Positions 16,378-26,427 of a DNA stretch of 57,436 nt are shown here, one piece after another. The stretch comes from Kiritimatiellia bacterium (GTDB lineage: Bacteria > Verrucomicrobiota > Kiritimatiellia > RFP12 > UBA1067). Position 1 is the first letter of the stretch, and the number at the start of each line of letters is the position of its first letter. Location of the stretch: positions 1 to 57,436 of the forward strand of contig JAQUCE010000022.1 in assembly GCA_028686345.1 (NCBI GenBank). Direction: 5' to 3'. Under the pieces are notes generated by a model. That model saw only the letters and a program-made list of their open reading frames with translations. It was not told the origin of the DNA and did no database searches. The position numbers and the translations under genes were made by a program.

Positions 16378-18412
16378 CGATGCGGTAGCGCAGAATCTTC
16401 AGTACCACCCCATCCTCCTCCCACTCCTTCAGGACTTCGATGTCCAACGGCTCGTCGCTTGGATCATAGCCAGCCCAGAGTTGCTCGAAGTTCTGAGGAG
16501 CCTTTCCCTCTTCCAATGGGGCAAGAGACTCCGCCAAATCAACTTTTAAAGCGTCCGCAGAGTATTTCCCTTTATCACTGACTGCCTTGCTCATCTCCGG
16601 GTAGCTTCGTAAAAAATTATTTTCATCGATCAGATTAATTACGTAATGCGTTGTTCCCTTCGGAAGCTCCGCCTGCACCGTGAACCCGGTTTGCAGCTCT
16701 GCGGGTTTGCGAAACCACTCCTCATAGCGCTGGCCGCCGTTTAGTGTATAAAGCAAATCAGCCTGAACAACCTTGGCCCCGTTCTCTTTGAATTTAAAAA
16801 CTGCGCTGCTCCCTTTTTGTTCATGCGAAACAACCTCGCAGACCTTCTCCTTATTAGGCAACGCATGCTTGCAGTGCGGGTTGTAATACGGATAACTGGC
16901 CTTCATCTCGGTCAGAATTCTGGTCAGCACTGTATTCAATGCCTTTGTTTTTTCAGGCATTACTTTTGCAAGATCCTTTGCCTCTTCAATGTCCACGCGC
17001 TCCGCCTTGCCTGAATCGCTATTATAAAGCCGATATAATTCAAACTCATCCCTTTCGGCATTGCCAACATAATCGTAATTGCGAATCAGTTTATAATCAC
17101 CAACCCTGATGGTGCTGCGCATGTCAACACTGTGCGGAAAGTGCCAAACCATAGTGTCGCGTACCGCACCGGATGCATCCTTCACGAGCGCCGCATCGGT
17201 ACAATCGCCGCTCAACAAAGTAGATATGTCGCAGCCATCCAGATGCTTGGATGCAGGTAAATCGGCTTTTACCCAGGAAACAATTGTAGGATAAAAGTCG
17301 AGTCCATTCACCATGACATTTGACTCTCTGCCCTTTGGTATGCCCGGACCAACAATAATAAGCGGCACACGTGTTCCGCCCTCCTTGGTGCTGATCTTAC
17401 CCTGATCCAGTGGAGCGTTGTCGGTAATGATCTCTCCCGGGTGTCTTTCCATTCCGCCGTTATCAGAGGTGAAAATGATATAGGTGTTTTCGATCAGCTT
17501 ATGTCCAGGCCAGCGAGGGTCTTCGGCCTGCTCCAGATAGACAATCAGTTTCCCAACGTAATGATCAAGCATCTCAACCATCGCGCAGTAATAGGGATTG
17601 TTCTGGCCCTCCACCTCCCACCTCTTCGGATCAGCGGGATAATTCACCCCTAGCTTCTTGACATATTTATCAAGCAGTGCCTTGCTCCGAGTATGAATCG
17701 GCGTGTGCACCAGCCATGTAGCATAATAAAGAAAGAAGGGTTTCTTTTCATTCTGAAGCCGCAGAAATTCCAGTGCATCTTCACTGTTCTGATCATATGG
17801 AAAGCCCTCTTGATCCAGCATGTAGGGATCATCGGCATTGCGAGTGGCAAAGTCCGTCAGCCGATGCGGACTCTGAGGTATGGTGACCCCGCGGTCATGT
17901 CTCGTCCAATCAAATCCTTGCTCCTCCGGCTGAGGATAGGCGTGATGATCGATAGCCATATGCCATTTACCGCAATGTCCTGTTGCATAACCGTTCTGCT
18001 GTAACACCCGGGCAATCGTCATTTCATTCGCAGGCATGCGCCCGCTATACCAGGGTGTCATAACACGGGAGGCGGTGATATTGTAAGGCATAGGCGGCCC
18101 TCCACCAACCACATGCGTCTTTTGAGCACGTGCCGGGTGATTGCCACTTATAATCGCGCAGCGGCTTGGAGCACAGGTTGGAGCCGGTGAATAAGCCTGA
18201 CGGAACAGAGTACCGCTTTTTGCCAAACGGTCGATGTTAGGAGTTTCATAGGGCGATGGCTCATCAATGTCGTAGCACTTCACATCCTGCCATCCCAGAT
18301 CATCGGCCAGTATCAGCACCACATTCGGTTTTAGCGGTCGATCAGAACCACTTACTATCGCCGCAGCTATCAGAAAGACACCTGCCATAATCATCTTCAA
18401 CATATTTTTCAT
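16358..18412 (-). CDS. Sulfatase with appended esterase fragment
   Basis: Type I sulfatase with signal peptide (residues 1-22), VVLILADDLGWQDVKCY, TPNIDRLAKSGTLF, CAPSR (Cys80 to formylglycine), GHCGKWHM and FTSDNGGMERH; substrate unknown. A normal sulfatase C-terminal beta domain ends near 'NLIDENNFLRSYPEMSK'. The last 50 or so residues (EQLWAGYDPSDEPLD, VLKEWEEDGVVLKILRYRIG, VFKG) resemble, from memory, the start of acetyl-xylan-esterase-like hydrolases of this phylum. The frame then stops and the NPCBM frame begins in overlap. This suggests a deletion that joined three genes' remains. GAGGAG precedes the ATG. Confidence 0.85.
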   Translation of the reverse strand: MKNMLKMIMAGVFLIAAAIVSGSDRPLKPNVVLILADDLGWQDVKCYDIDEPSPYETPNIDRLAKSGTLFRQAYSPAPTCAPSRCAIISGNHPARAQKTHVVGGGPPMPYNITASRVMTPWYSGRMPANEMTIARVLQQNGYATGHCGKWHMAIDHHAYPQPEEQGFDWTRHDRGVTIPQSPHRLTDFATRNADDPYMLDQEGFPYDQNSEDALEFLRLQNEKKPFFLYYATWLVHTPIHTRSKALLDKYVKKLGVNYPADPKRWEVEGQNNPYYCAMVEMLDHYVGKLIVYLEQAEDPRWPGHKLIENTYIIFTSDNGGMERHPGEIITDNAPLDQGKISTKEGGTRVPLIIVGPGIPKGRESNVMVNGLDFYPTIVSWVKADLPASKHLDGCDISTLLSGDCTDAALVKDASGAVRDTMVWHFPHSVDMRSTIRVGDYKLIRNYDYVGNAERDEFELYRLYNSDSGKAERVDIEEAKDLAKVMPEKTKALNTVLTRILTEMKASYPYYNPHCKHALPNKEKVCEVVSHEQKGSSAVFKFKENGAKVVQADLLYTLNGGQRYEEWFRKPAELQTGFTVQAELPKGTTHYVINLIDENNFLRSYPEMSKAVSDKGKYSADALKVDLAESLAPLEEGKAPQNFEQLWAGYDPSDEPLDIEVLKEWEEDGVVLKILRYRIGVFKGQ

Positions 18413-18431
18413 CTTCTAAACTCCTCTAAGA

Positions 18432-18460
18432 ATTATGCAGAAAGTGGCAAAAAACGTCAA
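18432..18460 (-). promoter_or_regulatory. Sigma70-type promoter for the 18412 sulfatase
   Basis: On the minus strand TTGACG (18455-18460) and CATAAT (18432-18437) are exactly 17 nt apart. The predicted leader is about 13 nt and contains GAGGAG. Confidence 0.6.
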
Positions 18461-18489
18461 TCCTAAAAAAAATCAGTTGTGTATCAGGT

Positions 18490-18577
18490 GTTGTCCAGCC
18501 TTTCCGTGTCCGGCGTAGCTGCGAAGCGCGAAGACGGAAGGCTGCTCCAAAGCGGCTATTGAGACGTTACCGTAAAA
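18490..18577 (-). repeat. Dispersed repeat E, inverted partial copy
   Basis: This 88-bp segment is the near-identical reverse complement of 13423-13512 (shared core CGGCGTAGCTGCGAAGCGCG). It itself forms inverted arms around CCTTTCCGTGTCCGG and the following GACGGAAGG. Confidence 0.75.
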
Positions 18578-18613
18578 GTGATTCTGCCAGGGACATCGGT
18601 CGACGATGATGTG

Positions 18614-18812
18614 CGACGATGTTGGTGGACGATTTCTAGCATGATCCCAATCGTCGGTCAACATCGTCGTACAACATCGTCACCCGATGCCGCTTTACGA
18701 GCCGCATATGTCGCTCACAGAGCGACTGCTACGCCAGAGCTAGGCGATTTCACACATAGACAACTTTTTGGAAAGAACAATTAATTGTTTTTTCTAGTCG
18801 CCTAAGCGACTA
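18614..18812 (+). repeat. Dispersed hairpin-rich repeat B, copy 2
   Basis: Partner of 1665-1882. The hairpin GTCGCT/AGCGAC, the palindrome ACAATTAATTGT with following T-run and the terminal AGTCGC/GCGACT hairpin are kept, while the GCCGCT hairpin has decayed. With the inverted E copy it fills the 522-bp divergent gap between 18413 and 18934, which holds no gene. Confidence 0.7.
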
Positions 18813-18856
18813 AAGGCGAAAAACTTTCGCATATTGCACAAACTCTGTTTGGCTGC

Positions 18857-18885
18857 TTGATAACCGCCCGCAGATCATCTATAAT
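18857..18885 (+). promoter_or_regulatory. Sigma70-type promoter for the aldo/keto reductase operon
   Basis: TTGATA (18857-18862) and a perfect TATAAT (18880-18885) are 17 nt apart. This also argues against the long open frame that begins at the same TTG. Confidence 0.65.
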
Positions 18886-18934
18886 TTTGAAATTAATATT
18901 GTTGGACTATCAGCGCACTTTAACACAGGAGACC

Positions 18935-19873
18935 ATGGAAAAGCGAATACTTGGAAAAACAGGGTTAGAGGTTTCACCCATCTGCATTGGCGGCTGGCAA
19001 CTGGCCGGGCCGCTGGCCTTTGACGGTCAGCCGGATGGACACCCTGACCCGGGCAAGAGTTATGTGCTGCGCCTGATCCGGGAGCTAGGTGCGCTCGGCA
19101 TCAATTTTATCGACACAGCTGAGCAGTACGGTGGCGGAGAGTCAGAGCGCCGCGTGGGTGAAGCAGTGCAGGGCGAGCGGAACAAATGGATCATCTCAAC
19201 CAAGTTCGGCTACCGGGTAGGCCCTGACGGGGAGCGTGACAACAGCTCCAGCCCGCAGAGAATCACTCCCAGCCTCGAAGGCTCGCTGCGTCGGCTCAAG
19301 AGCGACTATGTTGACATTTACCTCTACCACTGCGCACCAGCTCTCAGTGAACTGGAACAGGGGCGCGATGTTCTTGAACAACTGGTGCGGGACGGGAAGT
19401 GCAGGTACTATGGAATTTCAACCGGCAATGTCTCGCTGGTGCAGGCGATGATCAAACTGGAGATGATCGATGTTGTTCAATTTCCCTCTAATCTGCTAAA
19501 GGACGCCGCGGAGATGCGCACGCTCGCACTCGCGCACAACCTCGGCACCCAGGTGCGCGGGGTGATGGCGCAGGGCAGGCTGAGCGGGCGCTACTTTGAA
19601 CACCAGCCACAATGGCGCGCTGACGACAACCGCTCCCGTGCTGACAACGCGGATGACTACCGACAATATGCAGTGCTGCAAACATCGCTGCCGTTAGGGT
19701 GCACCATGGCGCAGGCTGTCATCCGCTGGACGCTCGGGCAGGCGGGAAACCACAGTATCTGCCTGGGTGCCAAAACCATAGAGGATTACCGGGATGCCAT
19801 TGTGGCAACCGAGATGCCCGCGCTGACGCAAGCGGAGAGCGAGCGGCTGGAAGAGGGTAATGATTATGTATAA
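18935..19873 (+). CDS. Aldo/keto reductase family oxidoreductase
   Basis: Cytoplasmic NAD(P)H-dependent oxidoreductase with a TIM barrel, 312 residues. Family features are RILGKTGLEVSPICIGGW at the start, NFIDTAEQYGGGESERRVGEAV (catalytic Asp and Tyr), IISTKFGYR (catalytic Lys), DYVDIYLYHCA (His) and a C-terminal cofactor-binding segment with SICLGAKT. CAGGAG lies before the ATG at 18935. Its end overlaps the next gene, so the two are co-transcribed. The substrate is unknown; related proteins act on sugar or sugar-derived aldehydes. Confidence 0.88.
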   Translation: MEKRILGKTGLEVSPICIGGWQLAGPLAFDGQPDGHPDPGKSYVLRLIRELGALGINFIDTAEQYGGGESERRVGEAVQGERNKWIISTKFGYRVGPDGERDNSSSPQRITPSLEGSLRRLKSDYVDIYLYHCAPALSELEQGRDVLEQLVRDGKCRYYGISTGNVSLVQAMIKLEMIDVVQFPSNLLKDAAEMRTLALAHNLGTQVRGVMAQGRLSGRYFEHQPQWRADDNRSRADNADDYRQYAVLQTSLPLGCTMAQAVIRWTLGQAGNHSICLGAKTIEDYRDAIVATEMPALTQAESERLEEGNDYV

Positions 19874-21236
19874 AAAATTTATTCGTTTAATTGCCTGCAC
19901 ATTTTTCGGGTGGTTTGCAACTGCTGGCACAGAACTGGCGGATTATATCGCCAAGCCGGATGCTGCCTACCAGTGGAGCCGGGTTTCCAAGCAATCCAAT
20001 GAGCTTGGCAGCATGTATGTGTTGAAAATGACCTCGCAGCGTTGGCTGACGGAACAGGATATTGATCAGCCGCTCTGGCATCACGGGATGGTGGTTTATG
20101 TTCCCAACAAGATCGCGCATAAGACCGCACTGCTGATCATCGGTGGTGGCAACAACCAGATCGACTATAGCAAACTAGGGAGCAGTCAGCTGATGGAGAT
20201 CGCGCTGCGCACAGAATCAGTGACCGCCTTGATCTCCAATGTACCCAACCAGCCGCTTGTTTTCACATGTGATAAAGAGCGCCGCCGGCGGAGCGAGGAT
20301 GATATCATAGGCTTTGCCTGGGCGCATTTTTTGGAGAATAATAATCCCGCGTGGCTGACACTGCTGCCAATGACCAAGAGCACGGTCAGAGCCATGGATA
20401 CTGTGACTGCTCTTTGCCGCGATCTGCCGCGGCCAGTGACTGTGGACAGCTTTGTGGTGAGCGGTAAATCAAAGCGCGGCTGGACCACCTGGCTAACCGC
20501 AGCGGCGGACAAACGGGTTGTCGCCATTGCCCCGCAAGTGATTGACCTGCTCAACATGGAGCGCTCCATGGAGCACCACCGCGCAGCCTACGGAGAGTTC
20601 TCCAGGGCGGTTGGAGCGTATGTGGAAAACGGGATCATGGATGCCATGGACACCCCTCGCTCAGCGGTGTCACGCTCAATCATTGATCCCTACTCTTATC
20701 GCGCAACCCTGACGATTCCCAAGCTGCTGCTTAACTCAAGTGGCGATCAGTTCTTCCTGCTCGACTCATCCCGGTTTTATTTTAATGAGTTGAACGGCGC
20801 CAAGTACCTGCGCTATATCCCCAACTGCGGGCATGGACTGGATGGCTCCGAAACCAGCACGCTGCTCGCGTTTTACGCATCCATTCTAAACCGCACCGCA
20901 ATGCCTGAGTACACATGGAGCATAACCTCCGCAGGTCAGATCCACGTCACTGCAAAGACCGAGCCCATGGAGGTCAGAGTCTGGCAGGCGGACAACGCCA
21001 CTGCGCGCGATTTCCGGATTGATGTGACAGGTAAAACGTGGACTCACACGCCCCTTAGAGCGCGCCACGGAGCGAACAAAGAGAGCTTTTACGAAACAGA
21101 TGTGCGCCCGCCAGCAGAGGGGTGGCGGGCGTTCTTTGTCGAGTTGGTCTTTAAAGACAAAACAACCGAGAAGATCTTTCTAACAACTGAGGTATCGGTT
21201 TTACCGCAAACGCTGCCCTATGCTGACCAGCCATGA
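19866..21236 (+). CDS. PhoPQ-activated pathogenicity-related (PqaA-type) hydrolase, exported
   Basis: Alpha/beta-hydrolase-like protein of the PqaA family (PF10142-type), whose biochemical role is poorly known. A signal peptide ([17 protein letters not shown]) precedes the mature part. The candidate catalytic triad is Ser in SGKSKRG, Asp in NSSGDQFF and His in [18 protein letters not shown] and [11 protein letters not shown] are typical family blocks. Two starts are possible: ATG 19860, or ATG 19866 with GAGGG at better spacing. It overlaps the reductase gene by a few bases, indicating coupled translation, and its end overlaps the convergent isomerase gene by 19 bp. Confidence 0.85.
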   Translation: MYKKFIRLIACTFFGWFATAGTELADYIAKPDAAYQWSRVSKQSNELGSMYVLKMTSQRWLTEQDIDQPLWHHGMVVYVPNKIAHKTALLIIGGGNNQIDYSKLGSSQLMEIALRTESVTALISNVPNQPLVFTCDKERRRRSEDDIIGFAWAHFLENNNPAWLTLLPMTKSTVRAMDTVTALCRDLPRPVTVDSFVVSGKSKRGWTTWLTAAADKRVVAIAPQVIDLLNMERSMEHHRAAYGEFSRAVGAYVENGIMDAMDTPRSAVSRSIIDPYSYRATLTIPKLLLNSSGDQFFLLDSSRFYFNELNGAKYLRYIPNCGHGLDGSETSTLLAFYASILNRTAMPEYTWSITSAGQIHVTAKTEPMEVRVWQADNATARDFRIDVTGKTWTHTPLRARHGANKESFYETDVRPPAEGWRAFFVELVFKDKTTEKIFLTTEVSVLPQTLPYADQP

Positions 21237-22261
21237 GCCGCGCGTACGTTCAACATGGCAGAGAGGATGTCGTTCCAAGTCTGCTGCTGCAGCATGACCT
21301 CGTTAGAGAACATGCAGCCATCCCAGCAGAGATGGGGGATCTTTTTGGTCAGCACGCCGCTCTCATCGCGTAGCCAGTGGCCTGCGTCGCGGGCAACATC
21401 AAGCTTGCCGTTGGGATCAGCGGCCGGGCAGTGCCGCCCGGTTTTATCATGGGTGCCTGAACCGTGCACAGTGCCGTCGTTCTGGGCCACATGGAAGTCG
21501 ATGGTCCAAGGGCGCAGTGCCGCGGTCAACTTGCGCAACCCTTGCTGCAGGGTTTCAGTGTCAGACCACTCAAAATCCTGGGGCAGAATGCGCTGTTCAG
21601 GTGCGTTCACACCCAACAGATAGAGCAATGTGTGCGCCATATCAGCCTGGAACCCCATATTCGGCTGATCGACCATTTCAAGCAGTTGCACCATGTTTTG
21701 CCAGCCATGCATGCCGCCCCAGCAGACCTCGCCCTCAGCAGCCAGCTGTTCGCCGTAACCAGCGGCGATTGCGCACGCCTCACGAAAGGTGGCGGCGATC
21801 TTTTTCTGGTTACCAACAGGATCTAGCGCCCACTCCTGCGTGCCGGTGGCGGAATCAATCCGGATAACACCATAGGGCCGCACGCCTAGCTCACAGAGCT
21901 GCTGGCCTATCTCGCACGATTTACGCACCTGAGTAAGGAAGCGCTTCACATCCTCGGCGTTGCCCATGGCTGAGCCGCCGCCAGCCGGGCCCCAGATTGG
22001 CGCCACAAGTGTTCCAGCCACCAGACCTTTCGAGCTGATCTTATCCGCAAGCGCCTTGATGTCATCGGCAGTGCTGTCAATATCCACATGCGGCTCGCAC
22101 AGGAAAAAATCCACTCCGTCAAACTTTTGTCCATCGACTTCGGCGTTGACGGTCAGCTCCAGCATGGTATCCAGGTCAATCAGGGGCTCTGAGTCCGGCC
22201 CCTTGCCAACTAATCCGGGCCACATCGCGTTGTGAAGTTTCGGGTAATTATTGGTTGTCAT
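21218..22261 (-). CDS. Sugar phosphate isomerase/epimerase-like TIM-barrel protein
   Basis: Cytoplasmic 347-residue protein of the xylose-isomerase-like TIM-barrel superfamily (AP-endonuclease-2 fold). Likely metal ligands are Glu in [13 protein letters not shown], Asp/His in [10 protein letters not shown] and His in [14 protein letters not shown] lies upstream of the ATG. It is separated from the upstream dehydrogenase by a 472-bp gap holding repeat E, so it may be a distal member of that cluster or have its own promoter. The substrate is unknown; inosose, hydroxypyruvate and hexulose are all seen in relatives. Confidence 0.8.
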   Translation of the reverse strand: MTTNNYPKLHNAMWPGLVGKGPDSEPLIDLDTMLELTVNAEVDGQKFDGVDFFLCEPHVDIDSTADDIKALADKISSKGLVAGTLVAPIWGPAGGGSAMGNAEDVKRFLTQVRKSCEIGQQLCELGVRPYGVIRIDSATGTQEWALDPVGNQKKIAATFREACAIAAGYGEQLAAEGEVCWGGMHGWQNMVQLLEMVDQPNMGFQADMAHTLLYLLGVNAPEQRILPQDFEWSDTETLQQGLRKLTAALRPWTIDFHVAQNDGTVHGSGTHDKTGRHCPAADPNGKLDVARDAGHWLRDESGVLTKKIPHLCWDGCMFSNEVMLQQQTWNDILSAMLNVRAAHGWSA

Positions 22262-22293
22262 TTTTTCTCCATCTCATTTTTTTGGTTGTCTAT

Positions 22294-22720
22294 ATGCACG
22301 GTTCTACGCTTTATTCACGCCAATATAAATGAAGTACCTCAAGCTTCCAGCTTGAATGAAAATGTTTTCTGCAAGCAGGATGCTTGCACTACTCCATTAT
22401 CACTTTTAGAGTAACATCTCAATAACCAGCCCTGGAGCAGCCTTCCTCCTTCGCCAAGGCTACGGCGCGACAAGAAAGGCTGAACAACAAACCTTACGGG
22501 GCAGCCGTTTGTTGTTCACGCTTCCCTGTCACGGCGTAAAAATAAAGTTCGACTTGTCCGGGCGTAGCTGTTGCAAAACCTGAAGCCGGAAGCGTGCTCT
22601 TTGCTTTCCGTCCGGCTATCGAGAAGTTACGTTTGTTACTGTAGCAGCGGGCTCATAATCACAAACTGTTCAGTGAGAGCGACGACCTCTCGCACATCAC
22701 ACAAACTCAACTTCGTTACA
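22294..22720 (+). repeat. Dispersed hairpin repeat E, copy 2
   Basis: Occupies the 472-bp gap between two minus-strand genes, where I see no gene. It contains the 11-bp inverted pair GAACAACAAAC (22482-22492)/GTTTGTTGTTC (22507-22517) and CACGCTTCC (22517-22525)/GGAAGCGTG (22588-22596) followed by CTCTTTGCTTTCC. Positions 22294-22630 align with 13314-13641, and 22611-22715 with 52609-52710. Confidence 0.75.
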
Positions 22721-22733
22721 GCCGCTAGCTGCT

Positions 22734-23867
22734 TTAGAGGTTTACCCATGTGCCGCTCTTAGCGGAATCAAGCACGGCGTCGCAGACCCGCTGCGTTTCC
22801 ATTCCATCCCGGAAGGTTGCGCCGACCGGTTTGCCGGTTGAGAGGCTTTCAATAAAGTCAGCCGCCTGATGCACAAAGCTATGCTCATACCCGATCGCGA
22901 GGCCGGGCACCCACCACTTGCCCATGTAGGGGTGGTCGCCATCGGTCACATGAATGGAGCGCCAACCACGGGTAATACCCTCGTCATTATGGTTGAAGTA
23001 GGCGAGGCGCTGCAGGTCATGCAGATCCCACGCCAGCGAACCAAACTCGCCATTGATCTCAAAGGTGAAGAGCGCTTTGTGGCCGCGGGCATAGCGGGTG
23101 GCTTCAAAGTTACCCATTGACCCATTGCCGAAGCGGCAGAAGAAGGTGCAGGCATCATCAATAACCACGGGCTCCATTTTGCCGCTCTCGACGCTCTTGC
23201 GCTCCTTGACAAAGATTTCGGTCATGGCGTTCACGCTCGTGATCGGACCGTTCTGCCAGAGGGCCAGGTCAATGCAGTGGGCCAGCAGATCGCCGGTAAC
23301 ACCTGAGCCGGCCGCCTTGGCATCCAGACGCCAGGTGGCCATGCCGCCCTGAGGCACATCAGCTGAGATGGTCCAGTCCTGCAGGAAGTTGGCCCGGTAG
23401 TGGAAGATTTTTCCCAGACGTCCCTCATCGATCATCTGCTTTGCCAGCGTTACCGCGGGTATGCGGCGGTAGTTGAAAGAGGCGAGGTTCGGAACTCCGG
23501 CGGCCTCCACCGCCTCAGTCATGGCCAGCGCCTCGGCTGCATTGAGGGCCAGCGGTTTCTCGCAAACGATCATCTTGCCGGCCTTGGCGGCCGCGATGGC
23601 AATCTGCGCATGAAAATTATTGGGCACACAGATCTCAATGAGATCGATCGCCGGATCCTCGACCACCTTACGCCAGTCGGTCTCCACCTTCTCATATCCC
23701 CAGCGTGCGGCAAAGGCCCGCGCCTCCTCCTCCACCAGCCCGCAGACTGTTTTGAGCACCGGCGTGTACTCCAGATCAAAAAAGTTGCCGACTTTACGGT
23801 AGGCGTTTGAGTGTGTGCGGGCCATAAACCCGTATCCGATCATTCCAATGTTCAATCTCTTTTTCAT
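22734..23867 (-). CDS. Gfo/Idh/MocA family oxidoreductase
   Basis: NAD(P)-dependent sugar or inositol dehydrogenase, 377 residues, cytoplasmic. The N-terminal Rossmann fold shows [17 protein letters not shown] (GxGxxA-type). EKPLALN carries the family's EKP motif, and the C-terminal alpha/beta domain has [12 protein letters not shown] with the likely catalytic His. AAGGAAC precedes the ATG. It lies 23 nt behind the PfkB kinase gene, in the same operon. It probably oxidises a sugar or polyol released by the neighbouring glycan enzymes; the exact substrate is not predictable. Confidence 0.88.
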   Translation of the reverse strand: MKKRLNIGMIGYGFMARTHSNAYRKVGNFFDLEYTPVLKTVCGLVEEEARAFAARWGYEKVETDWRKVVEDPAIDLIEICVPNNFHAQIAIAAAKAGKMIVCEKPLALNAAEALAMTEAVEAAGVPNLASFNYRRIPAVTLAKQMIDEGRLGKIFHYRANFLQDWTISADVPQGGMATWRLDAKAAGSGVTGDLLAHCIDLALWQNGPITSVNAMTEIFVKERKSVESGKMEPVVIDDACTFFCRFGNGSMGNFEATRYARGHKALFTFEINGEFGSLAWDLHDLQRLAYFNHNDEGITRGWRSIHVTDGDHPYMGKWWVPGLAIGYEHSFVHQAADFIESLSTGKPVGATFRDGMETQRVCDAVLDSAKSGTWVNL

Positions 23868-23890
23868 ATTGTTCCTTTTTATCGCACTGG

Positions 23891-24919
23891 CTAAGCTCCG
23901 CTGAGCCAGCCGTATTTATCCGCAATCTGAAAACACTCAGCCAACGGCTTAATTCCACCTGTGCAGGTTGGGTCCGAGAGGTTGGATGCCGCGACGCAGG
24001 CCGCCATCCGTAGACACTCTGCCATGGGCTTGCCATCATGCAGTCCCATCAAAGCGCCCGCTGCAAAGGCATCGCCGGCACCGGCGGTGCCGAGAATGTA
24101 ATGCGGCGGCACGTTGACACTGCCCAGCACCGTCTCATCACCATTCACGTGGCGGGCCAGGGCTCCGGCGGGAAAGTGAACGATCACCCACTCCCTCACC
24201 CCTAGCTTAAAGATACGGGCAACGGCTTGAGAGAGGGCGGCCAGATCAACTTTGCCATCTTTCTTGACCTCCACCCCGGTGATCTTGGAGGCCTCAAACT
24301 CGTTGATAATCAGGTAGTCAACATAGGGCAGCGCAGGCGTCACCACTGGCATAAACCGATCGCTGTCCTCGCTGACCACATCAACCGCTGTTTTAAAACC
24401 CAGTTCGCCGGCCTTTTTCAGCAGTCGCGCTGCGCCGGTGCTGCCATCCTCGGCAATCACATCCAGTGTGTCGAGCAGCAGCAGATAACCGAGGTTAAAA
24501 ATCCGGGCGCCGGAGCGCTCCAGGTCAAAGTGACTTTCATCCAGCAGGGCATTGGCGCCGCGCATATGAAAAAAGGTGCGCCGTCCGGTGGATTGTACTG
24601 TCATTACATCCGTGTAGGAGGTCGGCACCTTCTTGGTCTTGTGGATCTGCGACACATCAATTCCAAAGAAGGTGCAATCATCCATGATCATGCGACCGTT
24701 TTCATCGTCGCCCACCAGGCCGACACCCTGCAACGGGAAGGTGGCTCCCAGCTTAGCCAGATCAATCAGGACATTGTAAGGCGCCCCGCCAGTTCCCTGG
24801 CTTTGGCTCAAGATATTAGCCAGTGTCTCCTGCGCTGGATAAAAATCCACCATTTTGACGTGATCGGTGATCCAGTTGCCGCCCGCCAAAATACCTTCAC
24901 GCTCTCCATTGCAACTCAT
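23891..24919 (-). CDS. PfkB-family carbohydrate kinase
   Basis: Ribokinase-fold kinase of 342 residues that phosphorylates a sugar or sugar acid with ATP. Seen are the substrate-binding [26 protein letters not shown] and the catalytic/anion-hole motif [14 protein letters not shown]. The frame opens at a TTG (24937) inside the upstream gene, but the ATG at 24919 with GGAG 7 nt before is the better start and leaves a 14-nt gap. Fructokinase, 2-keto-3-deoxygluconate kinase and related specificities all fit. Confidence 0.87.
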   Translation of the reverse strand: MSCNGEREGILAGGNWITDHVKMVDFYPAQETLANILSQSQGTGGAPYNVLIDLAKLGATFPLQGVGLVGDDENGRMIMDDCTFFGIDVSQIHKTKKVPTSYTDVMTVQSTGRRTFFHMRGANALLDESHFDLERSGARIFNLGYLLLLDTLDVIAEDGSTGAARLLKKAGELGFKTAVDVVSEDSDRFMPVVTPALPYVDYLIINEFEASKITGVEVKKDGKVDLAALSQAVARIFKLGVREWVIVHFPAGALARHVNGDETVLGSVNVPPHYILGTAGAGDAFAAGALMGLHDGKPMAECLRMAACVAASNLSDPTCTGGIKPLAECFQIADKYGWLSGA

Positions 24920-24933
24920 TTTAATCTCCGTCT

Positions 24934-26151
24934 TCAAGCCAGCACCAGATCAGGATTGCCGGGCCCAAAATGTTTGAGCATCACAATCGGATCGGTTTTG
25001 GATGGGTTGGTAATCACAACGCCTGCTTGCGCGGCGGACTCTGAGACAAAGTATTCGTCATGCGTCAACTGTCCGAAGCGGATCAGCGAAGGGGTCTCGA
25101 TATCCCAGACACCCATTTTACCATGCCCCTGCATCATGATCATGCCGTAGGCTGCCGCATCCTTGACCGTCACCGTAGCACCAGGCAGAATGGTCAGCTC
25201 TTTGGCGCTGAAGGCCTCGGATTTATAGGTTACCCAGCGATCAATATATCCCTGCGCCTGCATGGTCTCCAGATTGCTGACCAATTTCGGTGCCATGAAA
25301 CGGTTCTTGCGGAAGTACGGGTCAACGTTGAGATCCCAGTCAATCACCTCCATCAGGTAATCAACATCGTGCATGCGGTTAGCGGGGGTATTCTTCCAGA
25401 GCAGCTCGACCGGTACAATCGCGTCGCCGGTCAGCGATTGATACATGGCGAACACATCCGAGGCTTTCTGCGGCTCATAGGTGCAGAGCGAGCCCGGGGC
25501 GTGGAGTACCCCTGGCGGCACATCCCACCCGGTGCCGGGCTCCAGCCGGTAGGCCTGGGCAATGTTGGTGATCTTGTTATCGCCCTTGGAGAAATTCATC
25601 AGACACCGGCGCACCTCATCCTTGGTTGTGCCCGGTACAAACCCGAAGAATGTGTAGGGAAAATCAGCGCCGTAGTTGTTGACCTGCGGCGGGAAATAGT
25701 AAGCCTCGGGCTTGCCCTTCTGACCAGTCAGGGCAGCGTGTTCATCCCGATGGTGCACATGATGCGGCAGGGCCCCTTTGTTATCAAAGAACTTGGAGTA
25801 CATGGGCCAGCAACGGTGCTCGTCCCAGATGCGGTCACCCAGCAATGCGCCTTTGAGCTCCTGCACCGCTTCAGCCAGCAGCACCTGCTTCGTGACGCTG
25901 CCATCCTCAAACACAATTTGACTCAGCCCCTCGGTGGCACCTGTGAGCGGACCGTTGTCAGCCGGGGTGGTGGAGGCGAACCAACGCTCGTCAATGCCGC
26001 CGCGCTCGCCGCCCAGTGCGTAGTAGTCATCCGGGTGCAGCTTGATCCGTCGGCCCGGCACGCAAAAAGATCGTGGAACCCAGTTGGGCGCCAGCCTAAC
26101 AATGCCCTCACCCTGTTCAAACGCACTTTGAATCATTGCCCTTTGCGACAT
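24934..26151 (-). CDS. Phosphomannose-isomerase-like cupin protein
   Basis: A 405-residue cytoplasmic protein that looks like a divergent type I mannose-6-phosphate isomerase. Candidate metal ligands appear in the expected order: HHVHHRDEHA, GKPEAYYF and VPPGVLHAPG. The overall length is near that of the family, but the sequence lacks the usual PMI blocks, so the sugar may differ. GGAGGAGG, the strongest ribosome-binding site in the area, precedes the ATG. It is the first gene of the cupin-kinase-dehydrogenase operon, consistent with isomerisation before phosphorylation. Confidence 0.7.
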   Translation of the reverse strand: MSQRAMIQSAFEQGEGIVRLAPNWVPRSFCVPGRRIKLHPDDYYALGGERGGIDERWFASTTPADNGPLTGATEGLSQIVFEDGSVTKQVLLAEAVQELKGALLGDRIWDEHRCWPMYSKFFDNKGALPHHVHHRDEHAALTGQKGKPEAYYFPPQVNNYGADFPYTFFGFVPGTTKDEVRRCLMNFSKGDNKITNIAQAYRLEPGTGWDVPPGVLHAPGSLCTYEPQKASDVFAMYQSLTGDAIVPVELLWKNTPANRMHDVDYLMEVIDWDLNVDPYFRKNRFMAPKLVSNLETMQAQGYIDRWVTYKSEAFSAKELTILPGATVTVKDAAAYGMIMMQGHGKMGVWDIETPSLIRFGQLTHDEYFVSESAAQAGVVITNPSKTDPIVMLKHFGPGNPDLVLA

Positions 26152-26427
26152 AAAACCTCCTCCGAAATTTTGTTAACTTTTCAAACAATTAGCCTACCAA
26201 TGTTCCTATAGTAGCAATAATCTGAAACCGATTGCCAGAGAATATTTTGCAAATTAAGATTAAGATTTTAGACCGGCATCTTTCATCGAAATTGATGTCT
26301 GATTAAGATTGACTTTTTCACCTAACTTTGGGACGGTATAACAAGTTTTATAATAATTTTATTTGATTAAAAAGTTGCTGCCAAGGGATTGCTAAACAAC
26401 AGAAACCAAACATAAAGGAAGTGAGTT

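Noticed and set aside
18857-18934. Upstream extension of the aldo/keto reductase from a TTG
   Set aside because: The TTG is the first part of the -35 box; the family N-terminus and the CAGGAG site begin at 18935.
24227-25150. 307-residue frame opposite the PfkB kinase
   Set aside because: Shadow of the kinase and cupin genes; no family features.
25060-26211. 383-residue open frame on the plus strand
   Set aside because: Lies antisense to the cupin gene, has no recognisable motif or RBS, and codon structure fits the minus-strand gene with its strong ribosome-binding site.
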